In this document: in pieces, positions 51,020 to 60,175 of the stretch
Layout of the letters: the number at the start of each line of letters is the position of its first letter
Numbering within the stretch: the first letter of the stretch is position 1
Assembly (NCBI RefSeq): GCF_037860835.1
Contig: NZ_JBBEOG010000004.1
Coordinates: forward strand, 248,001 to 312,000
Source: Aquipuribacter nitratireducens
GTDB lineage: Bacteria; Actinomycetota; Actinomycetes; Actinomycetales; JBBAYJ01
DNA: 64,000 nt
Direction: 5' to 3'
Position numbers and translations under genes: made by a program
The notes under the pieces: model-generated
The model's database searches: none
Told to the model about the DNA's origin: nothing
The model's input: only the letters and a program-made list of their open reading frames with translations

Positions 51020-51093
51020 CGACCCCGACGGGACTTGAACCCGCGACCTCCGCCGTGACAGGGCGGCGCGCTAACCAACTGCGCTACGGGGCC
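51020..51093 (-). tRNA. tRNA-Asp (GTC)
   Basis: On the minus strand, acceptor GGCCCCG pairs with CGGGGTC, including one G-U. The anticodon loop CTGTCAC gives GTC, and the T loop is TTCAAGT. Downstream of tRNA-Glu in the same transcript. Confidence 0.97.
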
Positions 51094-51138
51094 AGGGTGG
51101 TTCCTGACCGGGTGGAACGTGGTGCCGGGTGGTGCTCG

Positions 51139-51211
51139 TACCCCCAACGGGATTCGAACCCGTGCTACCGCCTTGAAAGGGCGGCGTCCTAGGCCGCTAG
51201 ACGATAGGGGC
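51139..51211 (-). tRNA. tRNA-Glu (TTC)
   Basis: On the minus strand, acceptor GCCCCTA pairs with TGGGGGT. The anticodon stem CCGCC/GGCGG encloses loop CTTTCAA with anticodon TTC, and the T arm is ACGGG/CCCGT around TTCGAAT. First tRNA of a Glu-Asp pair, 45 bases apart. Confidence 0.97.
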
Positions 51212-51238
51212 GCGGGACGTCCCGTGTGGAGCGGTTGA

Positions 51239-51268
51239 AGCATAGGTGTAGAGGGCGCCCTGCTCCAA
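51239..51268 (-). promoter_or_regulatory. Promoter of the tRNA-Glu/Asp unit
   Basis: On the minus strand: TTGGAG at 51268-51263, 18 bases, TATGCT at 51244-51239. The start would be about 20 bases before mature tRNA-Glu. Confidence 0.5.
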
Positions 51269-51333
51269 AACGCCACCTCAGGCGGTGGGTCGCGCGCCGG
51301 AAGAGCGGGCCCGCGCCGGTGGTTGGCGACGGC

Positions 51334-52191
51334 ATGACGCAGCTGAGGATCGGTGTGACGGGTGCGACCGGGCGGGTCGGGGGCCGGGTCGCTCGGTCGC
51401 TCGTGTCGGCGGGGCGGGACGTGCGTCTGCTCGTGCGGGACGCGTCCCGGGTCCCCGGCCTCGAGGGGCCGGGGCGGGTCGACGTCGCCGTGTGCGAGTA
51501 CCGCGACGGCGGGGCGTCCCGGCGTGCGCTCGACGGGCTCGACGTCGTCCTCATGGTGAGCGGCGCGGAGGCGGAGGACCGGGTCGACGAGCACCGCACC
51601 TTCGTCGACGCCGCGGCCGCGGCGGGCGTCGGGCACCTCGTGTACACGTCGTTCGCAGGCGCGTCGGCCACGTCGACGTTCACGCTCGGTCGCGACCACT
51701 GGGCGACCGAGCAGCACGTCCGCGCGTCCGGCGTCGCCCACCACACGTTCCTCCGGGACAACCTCTACGCCGACTTCGTCCCGTTCCTCGCCGGCGAGGA
51801 CGGCGTCATCCGGGGTCCGGCCGGCGAGGGCCGCATGGCCGGCGTCGCGATCGCCGACGTCGCCGACGTCGCCACCGCCGTCCTGCTGGACCCGGACGCC
51901 CACCGGGACGCCACCTACGTCCTCACCGGGCCGGAGGCGTTCACCCTCGCCGAGGCGGCGGCGGTCGCCTCTCGTGTCACCGGGCGGACGCTCCGCTACG
52001 AGCCGGAGACGCTCGAGGAGGCGTACGCGTCGCGGGCACGCTACGGCGCGCCGGACTGGCAGGTCGAGGCGTGGGTGTCGACGTACACCGCGATCGCTGC
52101 CGGTGAGATGGCGCGCGTGAGCGACGACGTGGCGCGTGTCACCGGACGACCTGCTCGATCGCTCGAGGACGTCCTCACACCAGCAGGTTGA
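51334..52191 (+). CDS. NmrA-like NAD(P)-binding SDR
   Basis: A 285-residue atypical SDR. The ATG at 51334 gives MTQLRIGVTGATGRVGGRV, the nucleotide-binding turn; the longer upstream frame is rejected because it reads into the tRNA promoter. Further lines are LVRDASRVPG, DVVLMVSGAEAE, LVYTSFAGAS and YVLTGPEAFTLAEAA. Such proteins reduce quinones or act as redox sensors. There is no Tyr-x-x-x-Lys catalytic pair, so an enzymatic role is uncertain. Confidence 0.85.
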   Translation: MTQLRIGVTGATGRVGGRVARSLVSAGRDVRLLVRDASRVPGLEGPGRVDVAVCEYRDGGASRRALDGLDVVLMVSGAEAEDRVDEHRTFVDAAAAAGVGHLVYTSFAGASATSTFTLGRDHWATEQHVRASGVAHHTFLRDNLYADFVPFLAGEDGVIRGPAGEGRMAGVAIADVADVATAVLLDPDAHRDATYVLTGPEAFTLAEAAAVASRVTGRTLRYEPETLEEAYASRARYGAPDWQVEAWVSTYTAIAAGEMARVSDDVARVTGRPARSLEDVLTPAG

Positions 52192-52288
52192 GGACCACGG
52201 TGAGGGCCACGGACAGCAGCACCGATATGACGATCATCGCGATGCAGCCGGGGGCGCCGCCGAGAGGTCGGATCCGTACGGGACTCAT
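52175..52288 (-). CDS. 37-residue single-helix membrane protein
   Basis: A short gene: MSPVRIRPLGGAPGCIAM, then a hydrophobic run ending VVLNLLV. Arg-rich head followed by one helix from about residue 16. It fits a pattern of small conserved actinobacterial membrane proteins. It overlaps the end of the NmrA-like gene on the other strand by 17 bases. Function unknown. Confidence 0.65.
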   Translation of the reverse strand: MSPVRIRPLGGAPGCIAMIVISVLLSVALTVVLNLLV

Positions 52289-52312
52289 GACGGGTCCGTA
52301 CCCGGTATGCGC

Positions 52313-52669
52313 CTAGCCCCACCCCAGCTCGTGGAGCCGGTCGTCGTCGATGCCGAAGTGGTGGGCGATCTCGTGGACGACTGTGACGAGCACCTCCTCG
52401 ACGACCTCCTCGCGGCTGTCGCACATCGCGAGGAGCGGGCCGCGGAACACGAGGATGCGGTCGGGCAGGACGCCCGCGTACCAGCTGTCGCGCTCGGTGA
52501 GCGGCGTCCCCTCGTAGAGCCCGAGCAGGTCGGGCGGCTCGTGGGCCGGCGGCTCCTCCTCGACGAGCACGACGACGTTGTCCATGAGCGAGGCGAGCTC
52601 GCCCGGCACCTCGTCGAGGGCCTCGGACACCGCCTGCTCGAAGTCCTCGACCGTCATGTCGACGCTCAC
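52313..52669 (-). CDS. Minimal metallopeptidase-family (zincin) protein
   Basis: A 118-residue protein of the small actinobacterial metallopeptidase family. The zinc motif HEIAHHFGIDDDRLHELG carries HExxH and the third Asp/His region. Earlier lines LLGLYEGTPLTER and YAGVLPDRI are family signatures. GTG 52669 is used because it overlaps the previous stop (GTGA); ATG 52657 is an alternative. No export signal. Substrates unknown. Confidence 0.88.
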   Translation of the reverse strand: MSVDMTVEDFEQAVSEALDEVPGELASLMDNVVVLVEEEPPAHEPPDLLGLYEGTPLTERDSWYAGVLPDRILVFRGPLLAMCDSREEVVEEVLVTVVHEIAHHFGIDDDRLHELGWG

Positions 52670-53283
52670 GTGCCCGAGCTCCGGCCCGACCGTCCCGCAC
52701 GCCGCCACGGCGCGGGGCGGCCCTCGAGCCACCACTGCAGCCGGCGGGTGACGAACGGCAGGACGAGGTACGTCATGACGGGCGTCAGCAGGAGCGTGAG
52801 GACGAGGACACGCGGGAGGAGGGGCCACGCGCCGACGAACGGGGTGAGCGCCGCCTGCGCGGCGAGGTTGGTGGGGAAGAACGCCGTCCAGATGACGCAC
52901 GCCTGCTTCCAGCGGGGCGGCGCCCCGCCCCGCGTGCTCACGACGCGGCCCCGCGGCTCGTCGAACCAGCCCTCGATCCCCGTGCGCTGCTCGACCTGCT
53001 CCTCCTGCACGAGGCCGAGCGCGGACGCGAGCCACCACCGCCGCTGCTCGGAGCCCTCCCACGCCCTGAGCGACGTCGGGTCGGCGAAGCGGTAGAGCAT
53101 GTGCCAGACGTCGCCGTCGGTCCCGGGCCGCACGTGCCCGGCGCCGAGGAAGCCGGGGAAGCCCGCAGCGAGGCGCTGGCCCGCGGCGATCCACGCGCCC
53201 ATCTCGGCCTCCCGGCCGGGCAGCGCGCGTCTGGTGACGGTGACCGTCACGGTGCTGGGCGGCGTGGAGGCTCCGCCCGGCAT
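52666..53283 (-). CDS. Antibiotic-biosynthesis-monooxygenase-like domain protein with membrane tail
   Basis: A 205-residue protein. Residues 1-95 resemble an ABM ferredoxin-like domain (TVTVTRRALPGREAEMGAWI, GFLGAGHVRPG, WHMLYRFADP). Residues 130-185 contain two hydrophobic helices (ACVIWTAFFPTNLAAQAAL and LVLTLLLTPVMTYLVLPF). This ABM-plus-membrane arrangement occurs in many bacteria, with unknown function. It is coupled to both neighbours by 4-base overlaps. Confidence 0.82.
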   Translation of the reverse strand: MPGGASTPPSTVTVTVTRRALPGREAEMGAWIAAGQRLAAGFPGFLGAGHVRPGTDGDVWHMLYRFADPTSLRAWEGSEQRRWWLASALGLVQEEQVEQRTGIEGWFDEPRGRVVSTRGGAPPRWKQACVIWTAFFPTNLAAQAALTPFVGAWPLLPRVLVLTLLLTPVMTYLVLPFVTRRLQWWLEGRPAPWRRAGRSGRSSGT

Positions 53284-53777
53284 CAGTACTCCACCCTCGC
53301 CTCGTGGGCGGCCCACGCCTCGAACGGCCGGGTGGCGCCCAGCGGCGCCGCAGCCCGGACGGGCGGCACCTGCTGCTCCGGGGGCAGGTCCAGCATGTCG
53401 TAGAAGGCGAGGTCGTCGAAGCCCGCGCGGGCGGCGTCGTGGCGGTCCGCGGCGAACCACACGGCGTCGACCCGCGCCCACATCGCGGTCGCGCGGCACA
53501 TCGGGCACGGCTCGCAGCTGCTCAGCAGGACGCAGCCGGCGAGGTCGTGGGTGCCGAGCGCCGCACCCGCGGCTCGCAGGGCCACGACCTCCGCGTGTGC
53601 GGACGGGTCGTGCGTCGCCGTCACGCGGTTCGTGCCCTCCGCGACGGTCTCCCAGCCGTCGGCCGCCGGTCGCACGACGACAGCGCCGAAGGGTCCGCCG
53701 CCGTCCGCGACGCTCGCGACGGCGAGGGAGACGGCGCGCTCGAGCAGCGGAGCCAGCGGCGGGGGCATCTCGGTCAC
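53283..53777 (-). CDS. Nucleoside/guanine deaminase of the cytidine-deaminase fold
   Basis: A 164-residue zinc hydrolase. HAEVVAL carries the His ligand and catalytic Glu, and SSCEPCPMCRA the two Cys ligands. The size and the ending (DDLAFYDMLDLPPEQQVPP) fit guanine deaminase or related nucleoside deaminases rather than TadA. GTG 53777 is used; ATG 53768 is possible. The stop overlaps the next ATG. Not obviously linked to the copper genes upstream on the other strand. Confidence 0.87.
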   Translation of the reverse strand: MTEMPPPLAPLLERAVSLAVASVADGGGPFGAVVVRPAADGWETVAEGTNRVTATHDPSAHAEVVALRAAGAALGTHDLAGCVLLSSCEPCPMCRATAMWARVDAVWFAADRHDAARAGFDDLAFYDMLDLPPEQQVPPVRAAAPLGATRPFEAWAAHEARVEY

Positions 53778-53860
53778 GAGGACGAGACTAGGGAGCGGGC
53801 TCGTCCAGGGGGTCGAGGAAGCGCACGCCAGGGGAACGGGCGAGGCCCCGGTCGCTCGGC

Positions 53861-53889
53861 TTGATACCCCTAGGGGGTAGGGGTAAAGT
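53861..53889 (+). promoter_or_regulatory. Promoter with CsoR-like operator of csoR-copZ-copA
   Basis: TTGATA at 53861-53866, 17 bases, TAAAGT at 53884-53889, then seven bases to the csoR GTG, so the transcript is probably leaderless. ATACCCCTAGGGGGTA at 53864-53879 fills the spacer and is the CsoR operator pattern. Autorepression by apo-CsoR and induction by Cu(I) are expected. Confidence 0.82.
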
Positions 53890-53896
53890 TCCCGTC

Positions 53897-54217
53897 GTGA
53901 CCGAGGAGACCGTCGTGACCGCCGCCACCGAGCCGCCCGCCTACGTGCAGAGCGGCGACAAGGCGAAGGTGCTCAACCGCCTCCGCCGCATCGAGGGCCA
54001 GGTCCGCGGCCTGCAGCGCATGGTCGAGGAGGACACGTACTGCATCGACGTCCTCACGCAGGTGTCCGCCACGACCGCGGCCCTGCGCGGTGTCGCGCTC
54101 GAGCTCCTCGACGAGCACCTCCACCACTGCGTCCGCCACGCGGTCGAGGACGGCACCAGCCCCGACGAGAAGCTCGCCGAGGCCTCCGCGGCCGTCGCGC
54201 GCCTCGTCCGCTCCTGA
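53897..54217 (+). CDS. csoR: Copper-sensing repressor CsoR
   Basis: A 106-residue all-helical repressor. The GTG at 53897 follows the -10 by seven bases. The Cu(I) ligands Cys-His-Cys are seen in EDTYCID and in DEHLHHCV. The basic [15 protein letters not shown] helix binds DNA. It leads an operon with copZ and copA and likely also represses the copB promoter at 44306. Confidence 0.95.
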   Translation: MTEETVVTAATEPPAYVQSGDKAKVLNRLRRIEGQVRGLQRMVEEDTYCIDVLTQVSATTAALRGVALELLDEHLHHCVRHAVEDGTSPDEKLAEASAAVARLVRS

Positions 54218-54246
54218 GAACCCCACCGACCCCCGAGGAGACACCC

Positions 54247-54471
54247 ATGGCCGAGACCACCACCACCGTCACCGTCGCCGGCATGACGTGCGGGCACTGC
54301 GTCGGCGCCGTCACCGAGGAGCTGTCGAAGCTCCCAGGGGTCGTCGACGTCCGCATCGACCTCGTCGCCGGCGGCGAGAGCCCCGTCGCCATCACCCACT
54401 CCGCCCCGCTCGACGACGCCGCCGTGGCCGAGGCCGTCGACGAGGCGGGCTACGAGCTCGTCCGCGCGTGA
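54247..54471 (+). CDS. copZ: Copper chaperone, heavy-metal-associated domain
   Basis: A 74-residue HMA domain with the metal site [17 protein letters not shown] precedes the ATG. It binds Cu(I) in the cytosol and delivers it to CopA and CsoR. The stop overlaps the copA start (GTGA), so equal translation is likely. Confidence 0.95.
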   Translation: MAETTTTVTVAGMTCGHCVGAVTEELSKLPGVVDVRIDLVAGGESPVAITHSAPLDDAAVAEAVDEAGYELVRA

Positions 54472-56756
54472 GCGCACCGACCCGTGCCGAGGCGCCGGCT
54501 TCCGGCGCTCCCGTCGTCCTCGACATCTCCGGCATGACGTGCGCCTCGTGCGCCATGCGCATCGAGAAGAAGCTCAACCGGATGCCGGGCGTCGAGGCGA
54601 GCGTCAACTACGCGACCGAGAAGGCGACGGTCGTGCTGCCCGACGGGACGAGCGTCGACGACGCCATCGCGACCGTCGAGAAGACGGGCTACGGCGCGGT
54701 CCTGCCGGTGCCCCCGGTACCGGAGGAGACGGTCGGCGACGGCGCGCAGCCGCCCACCGACCCGGCTGTCGCCGCCCTGCGGCAGCGTGCGCTCGTGAGC
54801 GGCCTCCTCGCGCTGCCCACCCTCCTGCTGTCGATGGTGCCCGCGCTGCAGTTCGACAGCTGGCAGTGGCTCGTCCTCACCCTCGCCTCGCCCGTCGTGG
54901 TGTGGGGGGCGTGGCCGTTCCACCGCGCCGCGCTCGTCAACGCCCGCCACGGCGCGGCGACCATGGACACCCTCGTGAGCATCGGCGTGCTCGCCGCCTT
55001 CGGGCAGTCGCTGTACGCGCTGTTCCTCGGCGAGGCCGGCATGCCCGGCATGACGATGCGGCTGCAGCTCATCGGCGAGCGCGGCGCCGGCACCCACGAG
55101 ATCTACCTCGAGGTCGCCGCCGTCGTCACCGCCGCCGTCCTCGCCGGCCGCTGGCTGGAGGCCCGCGCGAAGCACCGCTCCGGTGCGGCGCTGCGCGCGC
55201 TCATGGACCTCGGCGCGAAGGACGTCGCCGTCCTGCCCGACGGCCCCGGCACCACCCGCGAGGAGCGACGCGCGGTCGAGCGCCTCGCCGTCGGCGACCA
55301 CTTCGTCGTCCGTCCCGGCGAGACCGTCGCGACCGACGGCGTCGTCGTCGACGGGCAGAGCGCCGTCGACGCCTCCATGCTCACCGGCGAGCCGGTGCCG
55401 GTGGAGGTCGGGCCGGGTGACGCCGTCACGGGCGCCACCGTCAACGCCTCGGGCCGGCTCGTCGTCCGGGCGACCCGCGTCGGAGGCGACACGCGCCTCG
55501 CGCAGATGGCACGGCTCGTCGAGGCCGCCCAGTCGGGCAAGGCGGAGGTCCAGCGGCTAGCGGACCGGGTGTCGGCGGTGTTCGTCCCCGTCGTCCTCGT
55601 CGTCGCGCTCCTCGCCCTGCTGGGGTGGTGGCTGCTCGCCGGTGAGCCGACGGTCGCGTTCACCGCCGCGGTGGCGGTCCTCGTCATCGCGTGCCCCTGC
55701 GCCCTCGGGCTCGCCACGCCCACGGCGCTGCTCGTCGGGACGGGGCGCGGCGCCCAGCTCGGCGTCCTCATCAAGGGCCCCGAGGTGCTGGAGTCGACGC
55801 GCCGGGTCGACACCGTCGTCCTCGACAAGACGGGCACGCTGACCAGCGGGCGCATGCGCCTCGTCGACGTCGTCCCCGCCGCCGGCGAGGACCGCGACGA
55901 CGTGCTACGGCTCGCGGCCGCCCTCGAGAACGGCAGCGAGCACCCCATCGCCCGCGCCGTCGTCGCGGGTGCCGCCGGCGCCCTCCCGCCCGTCGAGGGA
56001 TTCGCCTCCCGGCAGGGGCTCGGCGTCGCCGGCACTGTCGAGGGCCACGCCGTGGTCGTCGGCCGGCCCCGCTGGCTGGCGCAGGAGTGGGCGCAGCACC
56101 TCGACGACACGCTCACCGAGCGCGCCGACGCCGAGGCCGCCCGCGGCCGGACCGTCGTCGCCGTCGGGTGGGACGGGCGCGCCCGCGGCCTCCTCGCCGT
56201 CGCCGACACCGTCACGCCGACTGCGCGCGAGGCCGTCGACGGGCTCCGCGCCCTCGGCCTGGAGCCGCACCTGCTCACCGGCGACGGGAGCGCGGCCGCG
56301 CTCGCCGTCGCCGAGCAGGTCGGCATCGACCCCGCGCACGTCCGCGCCGAGGTCATGCCGGAGGACAAGCTCGCCGAGGTGCAGCGGCTCCAGGGCGAGG
56401 GCCGCGTCGTCGCGATGGTCGGCGACGGCGTCAACGACGCGGCCGCACTCGCCGCCGCCGACCTCGGCATCGCGATCGGTACCGGGACCGACGTCGCCAT
56501 CGAGGCCGGCGACCTCACGCTCGTGCGGGAGGACCTGCGCGCCGCCGTCGACGCCGTGCGGCTGTCGCGGGCGACGCTGCGGACCATCAAGGGCAACCTG
56601 TTCTGGGCCTTCGCCTACAACACCGCCGGGATCCCGCTCGCGGTCGCCGGGCTGCTCAACCCGCTCCTCGCGGGAGTCGCGATGGCGGCGAGCTCGGTGT
56701 TCGTCGTGACGAACAGCCTGCGGCTGCGTCGCTTCCGGAGCACGACGGGAGGCTGA
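54468..56756 (+). CDS. copA: Copper-exporting P1B-type ATPase, CPC class
   Basis: A 762-residue pump. One N-terminal HMA domain with [15 protein letters not shown] at about 20-85, then eight membrane segments with CPC ([14 protein letters not shown]) near residue 410. [23 protein letters not shown] and [11 protein letters not shown] complete the P-type core. It exports Cu(I). It differs from the CPH pump at 44380 by its Cys domain, so the two pumps may act on different copper states or load conditions. Confidence 0.95.
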   Translation: MSAPTRAEAPASGAPVVLDISGMTCASCAMRIEKKLNRMPGVEASVNYATEKATVVLPDGTSVDDAIATVEKTGYGAVLPVPPVPEETVGDGAQPPTDPAVAALRQRALVSGLLALPTLLLSMVPALQFDSWQWLVLTLASPVVVWGAWPFHRAALVNARHGAATMDTLVSIGVLAAFGQSLYALFLGEAGMPGMTMRLQLIGERGAGTHEIYLEVAAVVTAAVLAGRWLEARAKHRSGAALRALMDLGAKDVAVLPDGPGTTREERRAVERLAVGDHFVVRPGETVATDGVVVDGQSAVDASMLTGEPVPVEVGPGDAVTGATVNASGRLVVRATRVGGDTRLAQMARLVEAAQSGKAEVQRLADRVSAVFVPVVLVVALLALLGWWLLAGEPTVAFTAAVAVLVIACPCALGLATPTALLVGTGRGAQLGVLIKGPEVLESTRRVDTVVLDKTGTLTSGRMRLVDVVPAAGEDRDDVLRLAAALENGSEHPIARAVVAGAAGALPPVEGFASRQGLGVAGTVEGHAVVVGRPRWLAQEWAQHLDDTLTERADAEAARGRTVVAVGWDGRARGLLAVADTVTPTAREAVDGLRALGLEPHLLTGDGSAAALAVAEQVGIDPAHVRAEVMPEDKLAEVQRLQGEGRVVAMVGDGVNDAAALAAADLGIAIGTGTDVAIEAGDLTLVREDLRAAVDAVRLSRATLRTIKGNLFWAFAYNTAGIPLAVAGLLNPLLAGVAMAASSVFVVTNSLRLRRFRSTTGG

Positions 56757-56800
56757 GCCAGCGCGTGAGACGCCCGCGGAGCGGGCGTAGGGTGGGAGGC

Positions 56801-56893
56801 ACGACAGGGGAGCGCCGCAGGGCGCTGAGAGTGCGGGAGACCGCAGACCCTCGAACCTGATCCGGTTAGGACCGGCGAAGGGAGTCGAGCCTC
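56801..56893 (+). ncRNA. TPP (THI-element) riboswitch
   Basis: The conserved core is readable: ACAGGGGAGC, GCTGAGAG, ACCCTCGAACCTGATC, then CGGTTAGGACCGGCGAAGGGAG, with the expected P1-P5 stems. It lies 60 bases before ykoE, consistent with thiamine control of the precursor transporter. Confidence 0.95.
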
Positions 56894-56950
56894 GACCCGT
56901 CGACGGCACACCGGCCGTCGACCGGGTCCCCCTCCTGGACGACTGGGAGG
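56894..56950 (+). promoter_or_regulatory. Riboswitch expression platform with Shine-Dalgarno sequester
   Basis: Directly after the aptamer a 13-bp stem with one bulge forms between 56894-56906 and 56915-56928. Then CCTCCT at 56931-56936 can pair with the ykoE ribosome site GGGAGG at 56945-56950. The first hairpin and the second hairpin could trade to hide or free the site, so control of translation is likely. Confidence 0.6.
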
Positions 56951-56954
56951 AACC

Positions 56955-57779
56955 ATGAGCACCACGCACCACCAGCACACGGGCACCGCGCCGGAGGGAA
57001 CGGAGTCGGGGAGGACCGCACGGCGTCCCGTCCCCGTGGCGAAGGTCGTCGCCGGTCTCGCGGCCGCCGTGGTCTCGGGCGCCGCCGTCTACGCGGTCGG
57101 CCTACCGTCCGGCGTCGAGATCTTCCGCACCGACCTCGCCGACCTCACCCTGCCGGCCGCCCTGCTCGTCACCCTCGTTCTCGGCAGCGTCGTCGGCATC
57201 GCGTCCGCGCGGGCCCCCTGGCGGGTCGTCGACATCGTCGTCGCGAGCGTCCTCGGCGTCGCCGGCGGCCTGCTGTTCTCCGTGTGGAACGCCGTCGCGT
57301 ACCCGCTCGTGTCCGCCGCCGTCGTGCCGCCGGTGTCCGCCTGGTACGTCGGGGTGTGGCTCCTGCCGGGCGTGCTCGGTGGCCTGGTCATCCGCAAGCC
57401 GGGTGCCGCGGTCTACACCGAGCTCGTCGCCGCCGCCCTCAGCGCGCTCATCGGCAGCTCGTGGGGCTTCAGCGTCGTCTGGTACGGGCTGCTCCAGGGC
57501 CTCGGCGCCGAGCTCGTCCTCGCGCTGTTCCTCTACCGCTCGTTCCGGCTGCCCGTCGCACTGCTCGCCGGCGCCGGGGCGGGCGTCGTCGTCGGGGTGC
57601 TCGACTCGATCCTCTACTACCCGGAGCTCGTCCCCGTCCTCCAGCTCGCCTACGTCGGTCTCGCCGTCGTCTCCGGTGTCGTCATCGCCGGGCTCGGGTC
57701 GTGGGCCCTCACCCGGGCGCTCGCCCGCACCGGGGCGCTCGCCCCGCTGCGATCCGGCCGCGACGTCGAGCGGGTCTGA
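56955..57779 (+). CDS. ykoE: ECF transporter substrate-binding membrane component for a thiamine precursor
   Basis: A 274-residue membrane protein of the YkoE type. An Arg/Thr head is followed by about six to seven helices (VVAGLAAAVVSGAAVYAV, YLLPGVLGGLV-type loop, LGAELVLALFLY). It is preceded by a TPP riboswitch and followed by ykoD- and ykoC-like genes, which identify the import system for hydroxymethylpyrimidine. The start has GGGAGG four bases upstream. Confidence 0.9.
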   Translation: MSTTHHQHTGTAPEGTESGRTARRPVPVAKVVAGLAAAVVSGAAVYAVGLPSGVEIFRTDLADLTLPAALLVTLVLGSVVGIASARAPWRVVDIVVASVLGVAGGLLFSVWNAVAYPLVSAAVVPPVSAWYVGVWLLPGVLGGLVIRKPGAAVYTELVAAALSALIGSSWGFSVVWYGLLQGLGAELVLALFLYRSFRLPVALLAGAGAGVVVGVLDSILYYPELVPVLQLAYVGLAVVSGVVIAGLGSWALTRALARTGALAPLRSGRDVERV

Positions 57780-57786
57780 GCCCGCC

Positions 57787-59325
57787 GTGGACGGGGTCGC
57801 GCTGCGGGCGCGCGGGTGGGGCTGGCGGCACGCCGGGCGGAGGGCCTGGGCGGTGCGCGGCCTCGACCTCGACGTGCCGGCGGGCCAGCGCGTCCTCCTC
57901 CTCGGTCCCAGCGGCGCGGGCAAGTCGACGGTCCTCGCCGGGGCGGCGGGGCTGCTCGACCCCGGCGAGGACGCCCGCGACGGCGGCGGCGAGGAGGAGG
58001 GGGAGCTGCTGCTCGACGACGTCCCCGCCCGCCGCGCCCGCGTCGAGGGCGTGCGGGCCGGTCTCGCGCGCACGGGCCTGCTCCTGCAGGACCCCGTCGC
58101 CCAGACCGTCCTCGCCCGCTGCGGCGACGACGTCGCCTTCGGTCTGGAGAACCACTCCGTCCCGCCCGCCGACATCTGGCCCCGCGTCGACGAGGCGATC
58201 GGCGACGTCGGGTTCCCGTACGGCCGCGAGCACAGCACGGCGCGGCTGTCCGGCGGGGAGCGGCAGCGCCTCGCCCTCGCCGGGGTCGTGGCCCTGCGGC
58301 CGGGGCTGCTCCTGCTCGACGAGCCCACCGCCATGCTCGACCCCGCGGGCGGTGACGTCGTCCGCGCGCGGATCGCGGAGCTGCTGCGGCGGGACGGGAC
58401 GGCGCTGCTCGTCGAGCACCGTGTCGGGCCGTGGCTCCCGCTCGTCGACCGCGTCGTCGTCCTCGAGCCGGGCGGGGGCGTACGGGCCGACGGCCCGCCC
58501 GACGAGGTGCTCGGCCGCCACGGCGCCCGCCTCGCCGCCGAGGGGGTCTGGGCCCCGCAGCACCCGCCTGCCACCCCGGACCGTGAGGTCGGCCGCGTCG
58601 GCGGTGAGGTGCTGCTCCGCGCCCGCGGTCTCGCCGTACGTCGTCCCGGCAGCCCCGAGCCGGCCGTGTCGGGGGTCGATCTCGACGTCCGCGCGGGGCG
58701 GCTCCTCGCCGTCGTCGGGCCGAACGGGGCCGGTAAGTCGACCCTCGCCCTCGTGCTGTCCGGGCTCCTGCCGCCCCACGCCGGCGTGCTCGAGGCGGTC
58801 CCGGCGCTCGCCGGCGACGCCGGACCGAGACCGCACCGCTGGCGCCCGCAGCAGCTCGCCGCGCGGATCGGCACGGTGTTCCAGGAGCCGCAGCACCAGC
58901 TCGTCGCCGCGACGGTCCGCGACGAGCTCGCCGTCGGCCCTCGGGCCCTCGGACTGCCACGGGACGAGGTCGAGGCGCGCGTGGAGGACCTCCTCGACCG
59001 CCTCCGGCTGCGCGGCGTCGCCCGTGCCAACCCCTTCACCCTGTCCGGCGGGGAGCAGCGGCGGCTGTCCGTCGCGACCGTCCTCGCCACGCGCCCACGG
59101 GTCCTCGTGCTCGACGAGCCGACCTTCGGGCAGGACTCCCGCACGTGGGAGCAGCTCGTCGCCCTCCTCGCCGAGCTCCTCGACGCCGGGACGGCCGTCG
59201 TGGCCGTCACGCACGACGACGCCCTCGTCGACGCCCTCGCCGACGACGTCCTCCGCCTCGTCCACCCCGCGGACCGGGCGCCGCGGTCACCCGGCGCGTG
59301 GACGCGGCGACGGCGCGCGGCATGA
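57787..59325 (+). CDS. ykoD: ECF transporter dual ATPase
   Basis: A 512-residue cytosolic subunit with two ATPase domains. Domain one has GPSGAGKST, LSGGERQRLALAG and LLLDEPTAM. Domain two, from about 275, has GPNGAGKST, FQEPQHQLVA, LSGGEQRRLSVA and LVLDEPTFGQD. The GTG follows the ykoE stop by 7 bases. It drives both ykoE and ykoC membrane parts. The stop overlaps ykoC. Confidence 0.94.
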   Translation: MDGVALRARGWGWRHAGRRAWAVRGLDLDVPAGQRVLLLGPSGAGKSTVLAGAAGLLDPGEDARDGGGEEEGELLLDDVPARRARVEGVRAGLARTGLLLQDPVAQTVLARCGDDVAFGLENHSVPPADIWPRVDEAIGDVGFPYGREHSTARLSGGERQRLALAGVVALRPGLLLLDEPTAMLDPAGGDVVRARIAELLRRDGTALLVEHRVGPWLPLVDRVVVLEPGGGVRADGPPDEVLGRHGARLAAEGVWAPQHPPATPDREVGRVGGEVLLRARGLAVRRPGSPEPAVSGVDLDVRAGRLLAVVGPNGAGKSTLALVLSGLLPPHAGVLEAVPALAGDAGPRPHRWRPQQLAARIGTVFQEPQHQLVAATVRDELAVGPRALGLPRDEVEARVEDLLDRLRLRGVARANPFTLSGGEQRRLSVATVLATRPRVLVLDEPTFGQDSRTWEQLVALLAELLDAGTAVVAVTHDDALVDALADDVLRLVHPADRAPRSPGAWTRRRRAA

Positions 59326-60152
59326 GGCCGCCCACCGACGTCCTCGCCGGGCCCGTCGGCGTCGACACCTCGGCGCCGCTCGCCCGCGCCAACCCCGTCG
59401 CCAAGCTCGCCGTCGCCGCCCTCGTCGCCGTCGCGCTCGTCCTCACGACGGACCTCGTGACCGTGACGGTCGCCCTCGCGTGCGTCCTCCTCGCCCTGCC
59501 GTTCACGGGGGTGGGGGCACGCGGGTTGTGGCGGCGGGGCTGGATCGTCGTCGTGGCCGCCGTCCCCGCCGGCGTCGTCACCGCCCTCCTCGGGGTCGAC
59601 TCGGGCGCCACCTGGTGGGCGTGGCAGGTCGGGGGCACGACGCTCCTCGACGTGACGGCCGGCTCCGCCGCGGCGGGGCTCGCCATCACCACGCGGGTCC
59701 TCGCCATCGGCCTGCCGGGGGTCGTCCTGCTCGCGACCACGGACCCCACGGACCTCGCCGACGCGCTCGGGCAGGTGCTGCGGCTGCCGCACCGATTCGT
59801 GCTCGCGGCCCTCGCGGGCATGCGGCTGTTCGGTGTGCTCGCGGAGGAGTGGACGACGCTCACGCAGGCCCGTCGCGCCCGCGGTCTCGGCGGCGGGGGC
59901 CGGCTCTCGCGCCTGCGGACCTTCGGCAGCCAGCTGTTCGCGCTGCTCGTGCTCGCGGTGCGCCGGGCCACGGTCCTGTCGACGGCGATGGAGGCCCGCG
60001 GCTTCGGCGCGGTGCGCGAGCGCACGTGGGCGCGGCAGAGCCGGTTCACCGGCCGTGACTGGCTCGTCGTCGTCGGCGGCCTCGGGGTCGCCGTCGTGTC
60101 GACCGCAGCAGGCGTCGCGGCGGGCACGTGGCGCCTCGTGCTGCTCGGGTGA
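59322..60152 (+). CDS. ykoC: ECF transporter transmembrane component
   Basis: A 276-residue membrane subunit. It has five or so helices and the Ala-Arg-Gly coupling motifs AKLAVAALVAVAL, ARRARGLGG and MEARGFGA that grip the ATPases. The ATG overlaps the ykoD stop (ATGA). It completes the thiamine-precursor importer under the TPP riboswitch. Confidence 0.92.
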   Translation: MRPPTDVLAGPVGVDTSAPLARANPVAKLAVAALVAVALVLTTDLVTVTVALACVLLALPFTGVGARGLWRRGWIVVVAAVPAGVVTALLGVDSGATWWAWQVGGTTLLDVTAGSAAAGLAITTRVLAIGLPGVVLLATTDPTDLADALGQVLRLPHRFVLAALAGMRLFGVLAEEWTTLTQARRARGLGGGGRLSRLRTFGSQLFALLVLAVRRATVLSTAMEARGFGAVRERTWARQSRFTGRDWLVVVGGLGVAVVSTAAGVAAGTWRLVLLG

Positions 60153-60175
60153 GGCGCCCCTGGCACGATCGCCGC

